The notes under the pieces: model-generated
The model's input: only the letters and a program-made list of their open reading frames with translations
The model's database searches: none
What the model was told of the DNA's origin: nothing
Translations under genes and position numbers: made by a program
From: Bacillota bacterium
Lineage (GTDB): Bacteria; Bacillota_I; Bacilli_A; RFN20; CAG-826
Assembly (NCBI GenBank): GCA_023396795.1
Contig: JAEWUY010000042.1
Span: 1 to 26,821, forward strand
Length of the DNA stretch: 26,821 bases
Direction of reading: 5' to 3'
Shown: positions 13,939-22,702 of the stretch, one piece after another
How the letters are laid out: the number at the start of each line of letters is the position of its first letter
Numbering within the stretch: the first letter of the stretch is position 1

Positions 13939-13948
13939 GGAGCAGAAT

Positions 13949-14833
13949 ATGAAGGGAATTATTCTTGCTGGTGGAAGTGGAACTAGATTATACCCATTGA
14001 CCCTTGTTACGAGTAAGCAACTGTTGCCTATTTATGATAAACCAATGATTTATTATCCACTAAGTATATTAATGCTTTCTGGGATAAAAGAAATCATGAT
14101 TATTTCGACTCCAATTGATCTTCCTAAGTTCGAAGATTTACTAGGGGATGGATCTGACTTTGGTGTCAAATTCACTTATAAAATTCAACCATCGCCGGAT
14201 GGATTGGCTCAAGCCTTCATTTTGGGAGAAGAATTTATAGGAAGTGATCCTTGTGCAATGATTTTAGGTGACAATATTTTTTATGGTAATGGCCTAATTG
14301 GTTATTTGCGAGATTCTGTTGAAAGAGCTGAAAAAGGCGTGTGCTCTTTATTTGGTTATTTTGTTAATGATCCTAATCGATTCGGTGTAGTCGAATTTGA
14401 TAATCAGAATAATGCATTATCAATAGAAGAAAAGCCAACAAATCCGAAAAGTAATTATGCTGTTACGGGATTATATTTCTATCCAAAAGGCGTTAGCGAA
14501 ACTGCCAAAAAAGTTAAGCCCAGCAGGCGTGGCGAACTTGAAATTACGGACCTTAACATGTTTTATCTTGAAGAAAAGAGGTGTCATGTTACAGTTCTTG
14601 GAAGAGGATGTGCATGGTTAGATACTGGCACTCATGAGGCGCTTGCTGATGCAACAAATTTTGTTAAAACACTTGAAGAACACCAGGGATTAAAAATTTC
14701 CTGCCCAGAAGAAATTGCTTTTCGCAATGGCTGGATAAGCAAGGACTATTTGTTTAAAAAAGGTGAAAGAATGAGTAAGAACCAATATGGCCAATATCTT
14801 CTTAAAGTTGCCGAAGGTAAGATTAAATTCTAG
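13949..14833 (+). CDS. rfbA: Glucose-1-phosphate thymidylyltransferase RfbA/RmlA
   Basis: A 294-residue nucleotidyltransferase that makes dTDP-glucose from dTTP and glucose-1-phosphate, the first step of dTDP-L-rhamnose synthesis. Motifs: LAGGSGTRLYPLT (6-18) for nucleotide and metal binding, then KQLLPIYDKPMIYYPLS, QPSPDGLAQAF, LGDNIFYG, EEKPTNPKSNYAVTGLYFY and WLDTGTHEAL, all diagnostic of RmlA. Full length. A perfect AAGGAG lies before the ATG. This is the first gene of the polysaccharide locus, and ATA codons become common from here on. It is followed by rfbC, rfbD and rfbB with only short gaps or overlaps. Confidence 0.97.
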   Translation: MKGIILAGGSGTRLYPLTLVTSKQLLPIYDKPMIYYPLSILMLSGIKEIMIISTPIDLPKFEDLLGDGSDFGVKFTYKIQPSPDGLAQAFILGEEFIGSDPCAMILGDNIFYGNGLIGYLRDSVERAEKGVCSLFGYFVNDPNRFGVVEFDNQNNALSIEEKPTNPKSNYAVTGLYFYPKGVSETAKKVKPSRRGELEITDLNMFYLEEKRCHVTVLGRGCAWLDTGTHEALADATNFVKTLEEHQGLKISCPEEIAFRNGWISKDYLFKKGERMSKNQYGQYLLKVAEGKIKF

Positions 14834-14834
14834 T

Positions 14835-14840
14835 GAAGGA
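14835..14840 (+). promoter_or_regulatory. Ribosome binding site fixing the rfbC start
   Basis: GAAGGA lies 9 bases before ATG 14850 and just after the rfbA stop. It favours this ATG over an upstream in-frame start at 14787, which would lie inside rfbA. Confidence 0.7.
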
Positions 14841-14849
14841 TTATTTAAA

Positions 14850-15395
14850 ATGTTAAAATTTTGTATGACGAATATTGAAGGAGTTTATGTTATTGAGCCA
14901 CAATTATTTGGAGATGGGCGTGGTTATTTTATGGAGACTTATTCGGATAGAGATTTCGAAAAAATGGGTCTTGATTATACATTTGTCCAAGATAATGAAT
15001 CTCATTCAACAAAAGGGGTTTTGCGGGGTCTTCATTTTCAAGTTAAACATCCACAAGCTAAATTAGTAAGAGTTACAGAGGGCGAAGTGTTTGACGTGGT
15101 GGTTGATTTGAGGAAAGGAAGCAAAACATACGGAAAATGGTATGGCGTGATTTTATCAAGCGAGAATAAAAAACAGCTTCTTATTCCTCGAGGATTCGCT
15201 CATGGATTTTTGGTTTTAAGTGAAAGCGCAACTTTTTGCTATAAGTGCGACGATTTTTATTATCCCGATGATGAGGATGGCATATTATGGAATGATCCTA
15301 TCATTAACATCAAATGGCCTTACAAAAATGAACCAATTTTATCATTAAAAGATAAAATATATAAAACTCTTAACGTAAGCAAAATAGGGTTCTAA
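14850..15395 (+). CDS. rfbC: dTDP-4-dehydrorhamnose 3,5-epimerase RfbC/RmlC
   Basis: A 181-residue cupin enzyme that epimerises C3 and C5 of dTDP-4-keto-6-deoxyglucose. Typical segments: DGRGYFMETYS, FVQDNESHSTKGVLRGLHFQ (with the catalytic His of RGLHFQ), AKLVRVTEGEVFDVVVDLRKGS, YGKWYGVILS, LIPRGFAHGFLVLSE and YKCDDFYYPDDEDGILWNDP. From ATG 14850 the length is that of RmlC; a longer in-frame reading from 14787 adds residues encoded by the rfbA end and has no family counterpart. It lies 16 bases after rfbA and 2 bases before rfbD. Confidence 0.95.
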   Translation: MLKFCMTNIEGVYVIEPQLFGDGRGYFMETYSDRDFEKMGLDYTFVQDNESHSTKGVLRGLHFQVKHPQAKLVRVTEGEVFDVVVDLRKGSKTYGKWYGVILSSENKKQLLIPRGFAHGFLVLSESATFCYKCDDFYYPDDEDGILWNDPIINIKWPYKNEPILSLKDKIYKTLNVSKIGF

Positions 15396-15397
15396 TT

Positions 15398-16279
15398 ATG
15401 CATAAAGATACAAAGATACTTGTTACTGGAGTCAAAGGTCAACTTGGTTATGATATAACGCGGGAACTTCGCGAGCGTGGTTTTTCTAATGTCTGCGGAA
15501 TCGATATAGATGACTTAGATATTGCAAATGAAAATGATGTCCATGTTTTTTTAAATAAAATTAGACCTTCAATTGTTATTCACGCTGCAGCGTGGACATC
15601 TGTTGATAAAGCTGAGCAAATGCCAGAAAAAGTTTATGAAGTCAATGCTATGGGAACAAAATACATCGCTGAATCATGCAAAGAAATCAATGCAACTATG
15701 GTATATATATCAACCGATTATGTTTTCGACGGAAAAGGAACAACACCTTTTGAAGTTGATGACCCCAAAAACGGCCTTTCAGTTTATGGTAAATCAAAAT
15801 CGCTTGGAGAAGATTATGTCACTTTTAACTTAAGTAATTATTATATAATACGCACAAGTTGGGTATTTGGCATAAATGGGAATAATTTCGTGAAGACCAT
15901 GCTTAGTTTAGCAAAAAAAGGGAAAAAAGAATTCGAAATCGTTAATGATCAAGTTGGTTCGCCTACGTATACACGCGACTTAAGTTCATTAATATGCAAT
16001 ATGGTAGCGACTAATAAATACGGAATCTATCATGCCACAAATGACGGATACTGTTCTTGGTCAGAATTTGCTAAGGCGATTTTTGAATTCTCTAATATAA
16101 AAGCGAAAGTTATACCTATCTCTACTGAAGATTATCGTAAAATGGTTTCAAATCAAGCCAACAGGCCACTAAATAGCAGATTAAGCAAAATGTCGTTAGT
16201 CATGAATGGTTTTAGCTTGCTTCCGACGTGGCAAGTCGCATTAATAAATTTTTTAAAGGAGCTAAAAGAAAATGGCTAA
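15398..16279 (+). CDS. rfbD: dTDP-4-dehydrorhamnose reductase RfbD/RmlD
   Basis: A 293-residue NAD(P)H-dependent reductase that performs the last step to dTDP-L-rhamnose. The Rossmann motif TGVKGQLG (10-17), HAAAWTSVDKAE (62-73), STDYVFDG (105-112) and the catalytic YGKSK (Y130, K134) are all present, as is RTSWVFG. Length is normal. It follows rfbC after 2 bases, with only a weak ribosome site (AGGG), and overlaps rfbB by 8 bases. Confidence 0.96.
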   Translation: MHKDTKILVTGVKGQLGYDITRELRERGFSNVCGIDIDDLDIANENDVHVFLNKIRPSIVIHAAAWTSVDKAEQMPEKVYEVNAMGTKYIAESCKEINATMVYISTDYVFDGKGTTPFEVDDPKNGLSVYGKSKSLGEDYVTFNLSNYYIIRTSWVFGINGNNFVKTMLSLAKKGKKEFEIVNDQVGSPTYTRDLSSLICNMVATNKYGIYHATNDGYCSWSEFAKAIFEFSNIKAKVIPISTEDYRKMVSNQANRPLNSRLSKMSLVMNGFSLLPTWQVALINFLKELKENG

Positions 16280-17291
16280 ATTTTTGATTACGGGTGGCGC
16301 CGGTTTTATCGGCGGGAATTTCTTACACATAATGGTTGATAAATATCCTGAAGATGAATATGTTTGCTTAGATGCTCTCACATATGCAGGGAATTATAAA
16401 ACGATAGAACCGCTTTCATCAAAAACTAATTTTAAGTTTTACCACGCGAATATTTGCGACCGAGAGAAAATGTATAAACTTTTTCAAGATGAAAAATTTG
16501 ATTATGTCATTAATTTCGCTGCCGAATCTCATGTTGACAGAAGCATAGAAAACCCAGAGATATTTCTGATTACCAATATTCTTGGAACTCAAATTTTAAT
16601 GGACGCATGTAAAAAATTTGGGGTGAAGAGATACCATCAGGTTTCTACTGATGAGGTATATGGTGATCTGCCCTTAGAACGACTCGACTTATTTTTCAAT
16701 GAGAAAACCCCAATTCGTGCTTCTAGTCCTTACTCTGCATCAAAGGCCGCAGCTGATTTATTGGTGCTATCATATTATCGGACATATGCTCTTCCGGTTT
16801 CGATTTCGCGTTGTTCAAACAACTATGGTCCTTTCCATTTTCCAGAGAAACTTATTCCATTAATCATTAGAAAAGCAATGAGGGACGAGAAGTTACCTGT
16901 TTATGGTAATGGCGAAAACATCAGAGATTGGCTATATGTTGAGGACCATTGTGTTGCAATTGATTTGATAGTTAGAAAGGGAAGAATTGGTGAAGTGTAC
17001 AATATTGGTGGGCATAACGAAAGAACGAATCTCGAAGTTGTTAAAACAATATTAAGAATTCTGAATAAACCAGAGTCGCTTATTTCGTTTGTTAAAGATC
17101 GACCAGGGCATGATTTAAGATATGCTATTGATGCAACAAAAATCGAAAATGAACTTGGGTGGAAGGCAAACCATGATTTTGATTCAGGAATAATCGAAAC
17201 CATTAGATGGAATCTCAAAAATGAAAAATGGCTCAAAGATATTGAATCGGGAGAATATCTTAAGTGGATGGAAAGATATATAGAAAAATGA
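16272..17291 (+). CDS. rfbB: dTDP-glucose 4,6-dehydratase RfbB/RmlB
   Basis: A 339-residue NAD+-dependent dehydratase that converts dTDP-glucose to dTDP-4-keto-6-deoxyglucose, the second step of the pathway. Motifs: TGGAGFIGGNF (7-17), NFAAESHVDRSI (81-92), the catalytic STDEVYG (125-131, with D127 and E128), YSASK (Y154, K158) and the substrate loop NNYGPFHFPEKLIPL. An AAAGGAG site lies before the ATG inside the rfbD end. The stop overlaps the next glycosyltransferase start (ATGA). With rfbA, rfbC and rfbD the whole dTDP-L-rhamnose pathway is present in the order A-C-D-B. Confidence 0.97.
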   Translation: MAKFLITGGAGFIGGNFLHIMVDKYPEDEYVCLDALTYAGNYKTIEPLSSKTNFKFYHANICDREKMYKLFQDEKFDYVINFAAESHVDRSIENPEIFLITNILGTQILMDACKKFGVKRYHQVSTDEVYGDLPLERLDLFFNEKTPIRASSPYSASKAAADLLVLSYYRTYALPVSISRCSNNYGPFHFPEKLIPLIIRKAMRDEKLPVYGNGENIRDWLYVEDHCVAIDLIVRKGRIGEVYNIGGHNERTNLEVVKTILRILNKPESLISFVKDRPGHDLRYAIDATKIENELGWKANHDFDSGIIETIRWNLKNEKWLKDIESGEYLKWMERYIEK

Positions 17292-18448
17292 TTAATGTTT
17301 TTATCGTCGGATCAAAAGGAATACCGGCACAATATGGTGGTTTCGAAACATTCGTTGAAAATTTAACGAAAAGAAAAAAAAGCCAAACCATACATTATTT
17401 TGTTTCTTGTATGACAAATAACGCTGATAAAGTTTTTGAATATAATAACGCTACTTGTTTTCGAATCCCTGTTCCAAAACTTGGAGCATTCGGACGCATG
17501 GTTCATGTTTCTATTTCTCTTCATTGGGTTGAAAAATATATCGCAAATAATCATAACCAATGTGACACAAATATTATTTACATTTTGGGATATCGCGTCG
17601 GCATATTTTTAAGGCAACACAAGAAAAAGTTCGAAAAATTGGGTGCGGTAGTTGTCGGTAATCCTGATGGTCTAGAATGGAAGCGCGATAAATGGAATTG
17701 GTTTGCCAAATTAATTTTGTGTACTTTTGAAAAAAACATGATAAAACAATGCGATTATATCATTTGCGATTCGAAAGCCATTCTTGAATATATTGTTCAG
17801 AAGTACCCCACCCACAATGAGGATCGTTACCAATATATCCCTTACGGTAGTGATATAAAATTATCGACATCAGCCACAGAAGAATTAAACAACTTCTTAA
17901 TTAATCACAGTATTACTAATAATGGTTTTTACTTAGTTGTAGGACGATTTGTGCCTGAAAATAATTTTGAAATTATTATTAGAGAGTTTTTACTTTCTAA
18001 GACCAATAGAGATTTATTAATTATAACAAACGTGCAAGCAAATTCTTTCTACAAAAAGCTTTGTAGAAAATTGAATTTTGAAAATGATTCTAGAATAAAA
18101 TTTGTTGGTACCCTTTATAATGACCAATTACTCAGAAAAATTAGAGAAAATTGTTTTGCCTACATCCATGGTCATTCTGTGGGAGGAACGAATCCAAGCT
18201 TATTAGAAGCATTAGCTTCAACAGAGCGGAACTATCTTTTTGATGTGAAGTTTAATAAAGAAGTCGCATTAGACACAGCACTGTATTTTGACTCATCAAG
18301 AGGCTCTCTTTCGAAACTAATTGATATTGAAGAAAGCAACAACAGGACGCCATTGTCTCAAACATCTAGAATCCAAAATTTAGTTAATAGATTTTCGTGG
18401 GAAAAAGTTATTCTTTCTTATGAAAACTTTTTTATGGGGATTGAATAA
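17288..18448 (+). CDS. Glycosyltransferase family 4 with DUF1972 domain, probable rhamnosyltransferase
   Basis: A 386-residue GT4 (GT-B fold) enzyme. The N-terminus, VFIVGSKGIPAQYGGFETFVE, is the DUF1972 signature of capsule rhamnosyltransferases such as pneumococcal Cps2T/WchF, which add L-rhamnose to the first sugar on undecaprenyl diphosphate. NPDGLEWKRDKWN and the C-terminal GHSVGGTNPSLLEALAS (donor-binding E-x7-E region) agree. A longer in-frame start at 17264 lies inside rfbB; ATG 17288 makes the standard 4-base ATGA overlap and begins at the conserved MxNVFIVG position. Direct adjacency to the rhamnose genes supports dTDP-L-rhamnose as donor; the acceptor (probably Glc- or another hexose-PP-Und) is inferred. 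Confidence 0.88.
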   Translation: MINVFIVGSKGIPAQYGGFETFVENLTKRKKSQTIHYFVSCMTNNADKVFEYNNATCFRIPVPKLGAFGRMVHVSISLHWVEKYIANNHNQCDTNIIYILGYRVGIFLRQHKKKFEKLGAVVVGNPDGLEWKRDKWNWFAKLILCTFEKNMIKQCDYIICDSKAILEYIVQKYPTHNEDRYQYIPYGSDIKLSTSATEELNNFLINHSITNNGFYLVVGRFVPENNFEIIIREFLLSKTNRDLLIITNVQANSFYKKLCRKLNFENDSRIKFVGTLYNDQLLRKIRENCFAYIHGHSVGGTNPSLLEALASTERNYLFDVKFNKEVALDTALYFDSSRGSLSKLIDIEESNNRTPLSQTSRIQNLVNRFSWEKVILSYENFFMGIE

Positions 18449-18449
18449 T

Positions 18450-19379
18450 ATGCATATGCAGTTGTCTTATTCTGTCCTTATGTGTACTTATAATGGAGAA
18501 AAATTCATCTTGCGACAGCTAGAATCGATTCTTTCTCAAACCGTCATTCCAAATGAAATAATTATTCGTGACGATTGTTCAAGCGATTCTACCCTTGATG
18601 TTATTAATGAATGTTTTTCTAAATTTTCATTTAAAAATTATAAAATCATTAGAAACGATAATAACATTGGTTGGCGTTTAAATTTTTTTTCTGGTATCAG
18701 GGACTGCAACCAGTCGATTATTTTGTTTTCCGATCAAGATGATGTTTGGCATTGCAAAAAAGCTGAGTTTTTGCTTCAAGCCTTTAATGACAATCCGATT
18801 GCCGATGCTGTTTTCACAAAGTTTACTATTGGAAGTAAACCCGTTTTTTTTAGAACCAATTCTTATCAAAAATATGCCAAGGTCAAAAAGTATAATAGAG
18901 CGAAAAAATGGTACTATTCATCTGTTCCTGGTTGTTGTTTGGCCATTAAGAGAGAAGTGGCCTTGAAATACTATAATGGAAATGTTCCAAAGTATCTCGC
19001 GCATGATCAATTATATGAAATGATTTTATTATTAAAGAACAAACTCTATGTGATTAACAATAGACTCGTTTACCATTATAAACACGGAGGGAACGCATCA
19101 TTGCCAGAAAAAACATCTCACAAGCAAAGAGGAATTAATAATTGTGAACTTATGATAGAAAACCTATCCTATGTCACGGATTTATTGAAAGACGAAAAAG
19201 GAGAGATTATCATTGAAGAAATTTCAAAATCCATGGTTTTTTTTAAAAAAAGACTTATCTATTTGAATAATCCCAAATTTAGATATTGGCTTTTGCAAAT
19301 GCTTCCAAACCTAAAATGCTATTACAACTTTTTTTCTTTTTTTGCAGACATGCCTATTTTTATTAAGAAAGAGAAATGA
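18450..19379 (+). CDS. Glycosyltransferase family 2
   Basis: A 309-residue GT-A enzyme. The N-terminal nucleotide-sugar fold shows SVLMCTYNGEKFI, the acidic RDDCSSDSTLDVI, and the metal-binding FSDQDDVW, the form typical of RfbF/WbbL-like rhamnosyltransferases and relatives, so the donor may again be dTDP-rhamnose. The His of YHYKHGGNAS could be the conserved C-terminal His. The region after about residue 230 is helical and basic and may lie on the membrane. An in-frame ATG at 18420 lies inside the previous gene; ATG 18450, 2 bases after that stop and preceded by GGGGA, is preferred (ATG 18456 is also possible). Linkage and acceptor are unknown. Confidence 0.85.
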   Translation: MHMQLSYSVLMCTYNGEKFILRQLESILSQTVIPNEIIIRDDCSSDSTLDVINECFSKFSFKNYKIIRNDNNIGWRLNFFSGIRDCNQSIILFSDQDDVWHCKKAEFLLQAFNDNPIADAVFTKFTIGSKPVFFRTNSYQKYAKVKKYNRAKKWYYSSVPGCCLAIKREVALKYYNGNVPKYLAHDQLYEMILLLKNKLYVINNRLVYHYKHGGNASLPEKTSHKQRGINNCELMIENLSYVTDLLKDEKGEIIIEEISKSMVFFKKRLIYLNNPKFRYWLLQMLPNLKCYYNFFSFFADMPIFIKKEK

Positions 19380-19382
19380 TTT

Positions 19383-20519
19383 ATGCGCATACTGTATATT
19401 AGAGCAAGCGAGATTGAGCACGATCCTCGCGTTCAAAAAGAAATTGTCAGTCTTTTAAGAATGCCGGATACAACGGTGTCTTTTTTTGGCTGGAATAGGA
19501 ACCAAAACGGCAAAACAATCAATTATAAAGTTTCAATTGGATCCGATTTTGAAATACAAACCCATATTACATCTATTTATGGACCTTGGGGCGCGGGTAA
19601 AAAGAATTTTTTGGCCCTGACTAGATTCTTGTTGAGATTAAGAAAATTTGTTAGGCAAAACATACACGATTATGATGTTTTCCATGTAGTTGATTTACCA
19701 TGTGCCTATGCAATTTTTAAAATATTAATGAAAAATAAGAAAAAAATCATTTACGATATTTTTGACTATTTTGCAGATTTGAGAAATTATTCAAGTTGTG
19801 TAAGAAAATTATTTATTAAGTTGGATAATGTTGTAATGCAACACGCAGATTGTACTATTTTATGCACCGAAAGCCGAATTGCTCAAATTGGTTCGTCGAA
19901 ACCCAAGAGAATCGAGATTATTCATAATTCTCCTGACGTCGTTCCTTCATCTGAGACAAACACCATAAGTAATAGAGTTAAATTTGTATATGTTGGAAAT
20001 TTAATCGAAGAGCGACTAATCTTTCTAACACTCGAATACTTTTCTAGTCATCCCGAAGTGGAACTTCACATAGGCGGAATTGGTCCGCTATCATCACAAG
20101 TGGAAAAATACTCATTAAATAGCGATAATATTTTCTATTATGGGAGTCTTCCATATGAAAAAACGTTGGAACTTGAAAATATGTGTAATGTTATTATTGC
20201 TCTATATGATCCCGTTATTCCAAATCATAAATATGCTGCACCCAACAAATTTTACGAAGCCCTTGCATTAGGCAAGCAGTTGTTGGCTTGCCGGGGGACA
20301 GGATTAGATTTTTATTTTGAGAATTATCCTCTCGGAATTACGATTCAACCAGATGCGGCAAATTATTCCAAAGGAGTAGAACGCCTTATACTTCGCTCTA
20401 AAGAATGGCCAAAATATTCAAGGGAGTTAAAACAAGTGTTTGTTTCACAATTTAGTTGGAAAATAATGGAGAATAGACTAACAAATATTTACATCGAACT
20501 CGAAGAACAAATAAAGTAG
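19383..20519 (+). CDS. Glycosyltransferase family 4
   Basis: A 378-residue GT-B glycosyltransferase. The N-terminus, RILYIRASEIEHDPRVQKE, carries the DPRV(R/Q)K motif common in GT4 exopolysaccharide enzymes. The middle shows VYVGNLIEERLI, the start of the C-terminal Rossmann domain, and the donor-binding end is KYAAPNKFYEALALGKQLL. Length is normal. It begins 3 bases after the previous gene and lacks a strong ribosome site. Donor and linkage cannot be told; candidates from this locus are UDP-ManNAc, UDP-Gal or the product of the CapE-like enzyme. Confidence 0.85.
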   Translation: MRILYIRASEIEHDPRVQKEIVSLLRMPDTTVSFFGWNRNQNGKTINYKVSIGSDFEIQTHITSIYGPWGAGKKNFLALTRFLLRLRKFVRQNIHDYDVFHVVDLPCAYAIFKILMKNKKKIIYDIFDYFADLRNYSSCVRKLFIKLDNVVMQHADCTILCTESRIAQIGSSKPKRIEIIHNSPDVVPSSETNTISNRVKFVYVGNLIEERLIFLTLEYFSSHPEVELHIGGIGPLSSQVEKYSLNSDNIFYYGSLPYEKTLELENMCNVIIALYDPVIPNHKYAAPNKFYEALALGKQLLACRGTGLDFYFENYPLGITIQPDAANYSKGVERLILRSKEWPKYSRELKQVFVSQFSWKIMENRLTNIYIELEEQIK

Positions 20520-20538
20520 GGAATCAATAGGAGAAAAC

Positions 20539-21657
20539 ATGAAAAAAGTATTTATAATATTTGGAACCAGACCAGAAGCAATTAAGATGTGCCCCGTAAT
20601 TATTGAATTAAAAAAACAGTCAAAACTTTATAAAACAGTTGTTTGCGTTACTGGTCAACATGAACAAATGTTAGATCAAGTTCTCGGTTTTTTTGGCATT
20701 CGACCAGATTATAGCATGCATATCATGCGAAATAGTCAAACTCTCTTCGACATAACTTCATCCATACTCATAAATATTAGAAATATTCTTGATAGTGAAA
20801 AACCGGATTTAGTGCTTGTTCATGGTGATACAACCACCAGTTTCGTTGCTGCGCTCGCATCGTTTTATATGCAGATACCTGTTGGGCATGTTGAAGCAGG
20901 ATTGCGAACAAAAAATATTTATTCTCCCTTTCCTGAAGAGTTTAACCGTCAAGCGATAAGTATTATCGCTTCAATTCATTTTTCTCCTACAGAACAAGCA
21001 CGCAGAAACTTAATAAGCGAAGGTAAATGCCCACAAAATATACATGTTACAGGAAACACCTCAATTGATGCCTTGAATATGATTGTAAAAAGCGATTTTA
21101 CACATCCTATATTAGAATGGGTTGGGAATTCGAGATTAATTCTTATTACGGCACACAGGCGTGAAAACATAGGGATACCAATGAATAATATGTTTAAGGC
21201 CATAAAGCGTGTTATTAGTGAGAACGAAAATGTAAAAGCCGTATTTCCAGTTCACCTTAATCCCGCAGTTAGGAATATTGCTGAGGAGTATTTCGGCAAA
21301 GATGATAGAATTCGATTAATCGAACCCCTCGATGTATTTGATTTTCAAAATATTATGGCTCGCTCATACTTGGTTTTAACAGATAGTGGTGGCATACAAG
21401 AGGAGGCCCCATCTCTTGGCAAACCTGTTTTAGTTATGCGCGACACCACAGAACGTCCAGAAGGCGTTGAAGCTGGCACGTTGAGACTTGTAGGAACAAG
21501 CGAGAGTGAGATTTACTCCGTTTTTACTAAACTACTTAAAGACTCTAGCGAATATAGGTTAATGGCAGGGAAAGTAAACCCATATGGGGACGGATTCGCC
21601 TCATTGCGAATCGTTCGCGAGATCGACATTTTTTTACAAAATAGATATAATTCATAG
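20539..21657 (+). CDS. wecB: UDP-N-acetylglucosamine 2-epimerase, non-hydrolysing (WecB/MnaA)
   Basis: A 372-residue epimerase that interconverts UDP-GlcNAc and UDP-ManNAc. Diagnostic segments: FGTRPEAIKMCPV, TGQHEQMLDQVL, VHGDTTTSFVAALAS, GHVEAGLRT, SPFPEEFNRQ, TAHRREN, PVHLNP and TDSGGIQEEAPSLGKPVLVMRDTTERPEGVEAGT. The catalytic Asp, Glu and His regions are intact. The sequence is of the ordinary WecB type and not of the FnlC/CapG type that works on FucNAc precursors. No UDP-ManNAc dehydrogenase is seen, so UDP-ManNAc may be used directly. An AGGAGA site precedes the ATG, 19 bases after the preceding stop. Confidence 0.95.
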   Translation: MKKVFIIFGTRPEAIKMCPVIIELKKQSKLYKTVVCVTGQHEQMLDQVLGFFGIRPDYSMHIMRNSQTLFDITSSILINIRNILDSEKPDLVLVHGDTTTSFVAALASFYMQIPVGHVEAGLRTKNIYSPFPEEFNRQAISIIASIHFSPTEQARRNLISEGKCPQNIHVTGNTSIDALNMIVKSDFTHPILEWVGNSRLILITAHRRENIGIPMNNMFKAIKRVISENENVKAVFPVHLNPAVRNIAEEYFGKDDRIRLIEPLDVFDFQNIMARSYLVLTDSGGIQEEAPSLGKPVLVMRDTTERPEGVEAGTLRLVGTSESEIYSVFTKLLKDSSEYRLMAGKVNPYGDGFASLRIVREIDIFLQNRYNS

Positions 21658-21658
21658 C

Positions 21659-22702
21659 ATGAAAACAAAGTTTAAACAAAAAAAATATACAATCATTAGC
21701 TTTTTTCGTTTGATGTTTTCTTTTTTTCCTTTGCTCATTTTGGGTGGAGGAATAGGTTTCGGAATAGGTTCCTTGGTCGAACTTGGAAGTGCAACAACTG
21801 TTTTCTCGGCGAAGGCTACAATCATTGGGACCGACGCAAACCAAAAAAATGGAGCAAACATGAGCATGCTTTTGATAGCGAATGAATCTTTGAGTGAGTA
21901 TAGTGAAGATTTCATAGTGAAAGGAATAACAAAAACCAACAATATAGCGTTCTCGTCGTTGGAAATAGGGGAAAATTTGGCAGTCACACATGTTAAAGCA
22001 AACTTTGAACCCGTTAAATTGCTTTTTGCTTTTTCATTTGAAGATTCTGATATATGTATAGCGGCTGCGAACAGCATTGCAGAGACAGCGATCATAATTC
22101 TTGAAGATACATATATTTTGGATGATTTTCAAATGTATAGTAATGCTATGTCAACTCAACGCATTGTTATATCACAGAAGAATATAGATTTTATAGGTCT
22201 TGCTTTTGGGCTTTTTTTAGCCATTACGTTTTCAATAATTATCGATCTAGTTTCGAATAAAATTGTCGATTATGATGATATTGATTTAGACAATAAAGTT
22301 GCCGTTATCAAAGACGCTAATCAACTTATAACTTTTTTGTATGAAAACGACACCCGTTTACTCATCCTTTATTTTAAAGAAAATTTGATTGACTCAAGAA
22401 ATATTTTTGAAGGATTTCGGAAGCTGCACCCCAACGACTTCGCATTTATTGAAAAAATCGATAGTTCCACTTCGATGAGATTTGTATTTGTAGATATAGA
22501 AAACATATCTTATGACGAAATACATAATTTTCCTGGAAAAGCGTTTTTGCTTATTTGGCAAGCAAAAACGTCTTATGACTCAATTGTTAATGCTAATTGT
22601 AAAAGTATTGCAAATAACATCATATTTAAGTGTCTGCCTTTTTATAAACTTATTTTGTATCCGTTTTTTCAACGCATTAACGGTCGAAGATATGAAAAAT
22701 AA
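21659..22702 (+). CDS. Wzz-like chain-length determinant with degenerate kinase-like C-terminus
   Basis: A 347-residue membrane protein. It has TM1 (about 18-42, Gly-rich), an extracytoplasmic domain of about 130 residues opening FSAKATIIGTDA as in Wzz/CapA proteins, TM2 (about 178-198), then about 150 cytoplasmic residues. That tail begins like the Wzz-to-tyrosine-kinase linker (DYDDIDLDNKVAVI) and later shows MRFVFVDIENISYDEI and FLLIWQAKTSYDSIV, which line up with the Walker A-prime strand and the 'vlVvr...T' strand of BY-kinases. There is no GKST P-loop and no Tyr cluster. Inferred role: co-polymerase that sets chain length with the downstream polymerase. An in-frame ATG at 21584 lies inside wecB; ATG 21659 is chosen, although it has no clear ribosome site. 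Confidence 0.7.
   Translation: MKTKFKQKKYTIISFFRLMFSFFPLLILGGGIGFGIGSLVELGSATTVFSAKATIIGTDANQKNGANMSMLLIANESLSEYSEDFIVKGITKTNNIAFSSLEIGENLAVTHVKANFEPVKLLFAFSFEDSDICIAAANSIAETAIIILEDTYILDDFQMYSNAMSTQRIVISQKNIDFIGLAFGLFLAITFSIIIDLVSNKIVDYDDIDLDNKVAVIKDANQLITFLYENDTRLLILYFKENLIDSRNIFEGFRKLHPNDFAFIEKIDSSTSMRFVFVDIENISYDEIHNFPGKAFLLIWQAKTSYDSIVNANCKSIANNIIFKCLPFYKLILYPFFQRINGRRYEK

Noticed and set aside
16901..17236. 111-residue minus-strand ORF inside rfbB
   Set aside because: It is a shadow of rfbB in another frame, with no ribosome site, no recognisable domain and no promoter.
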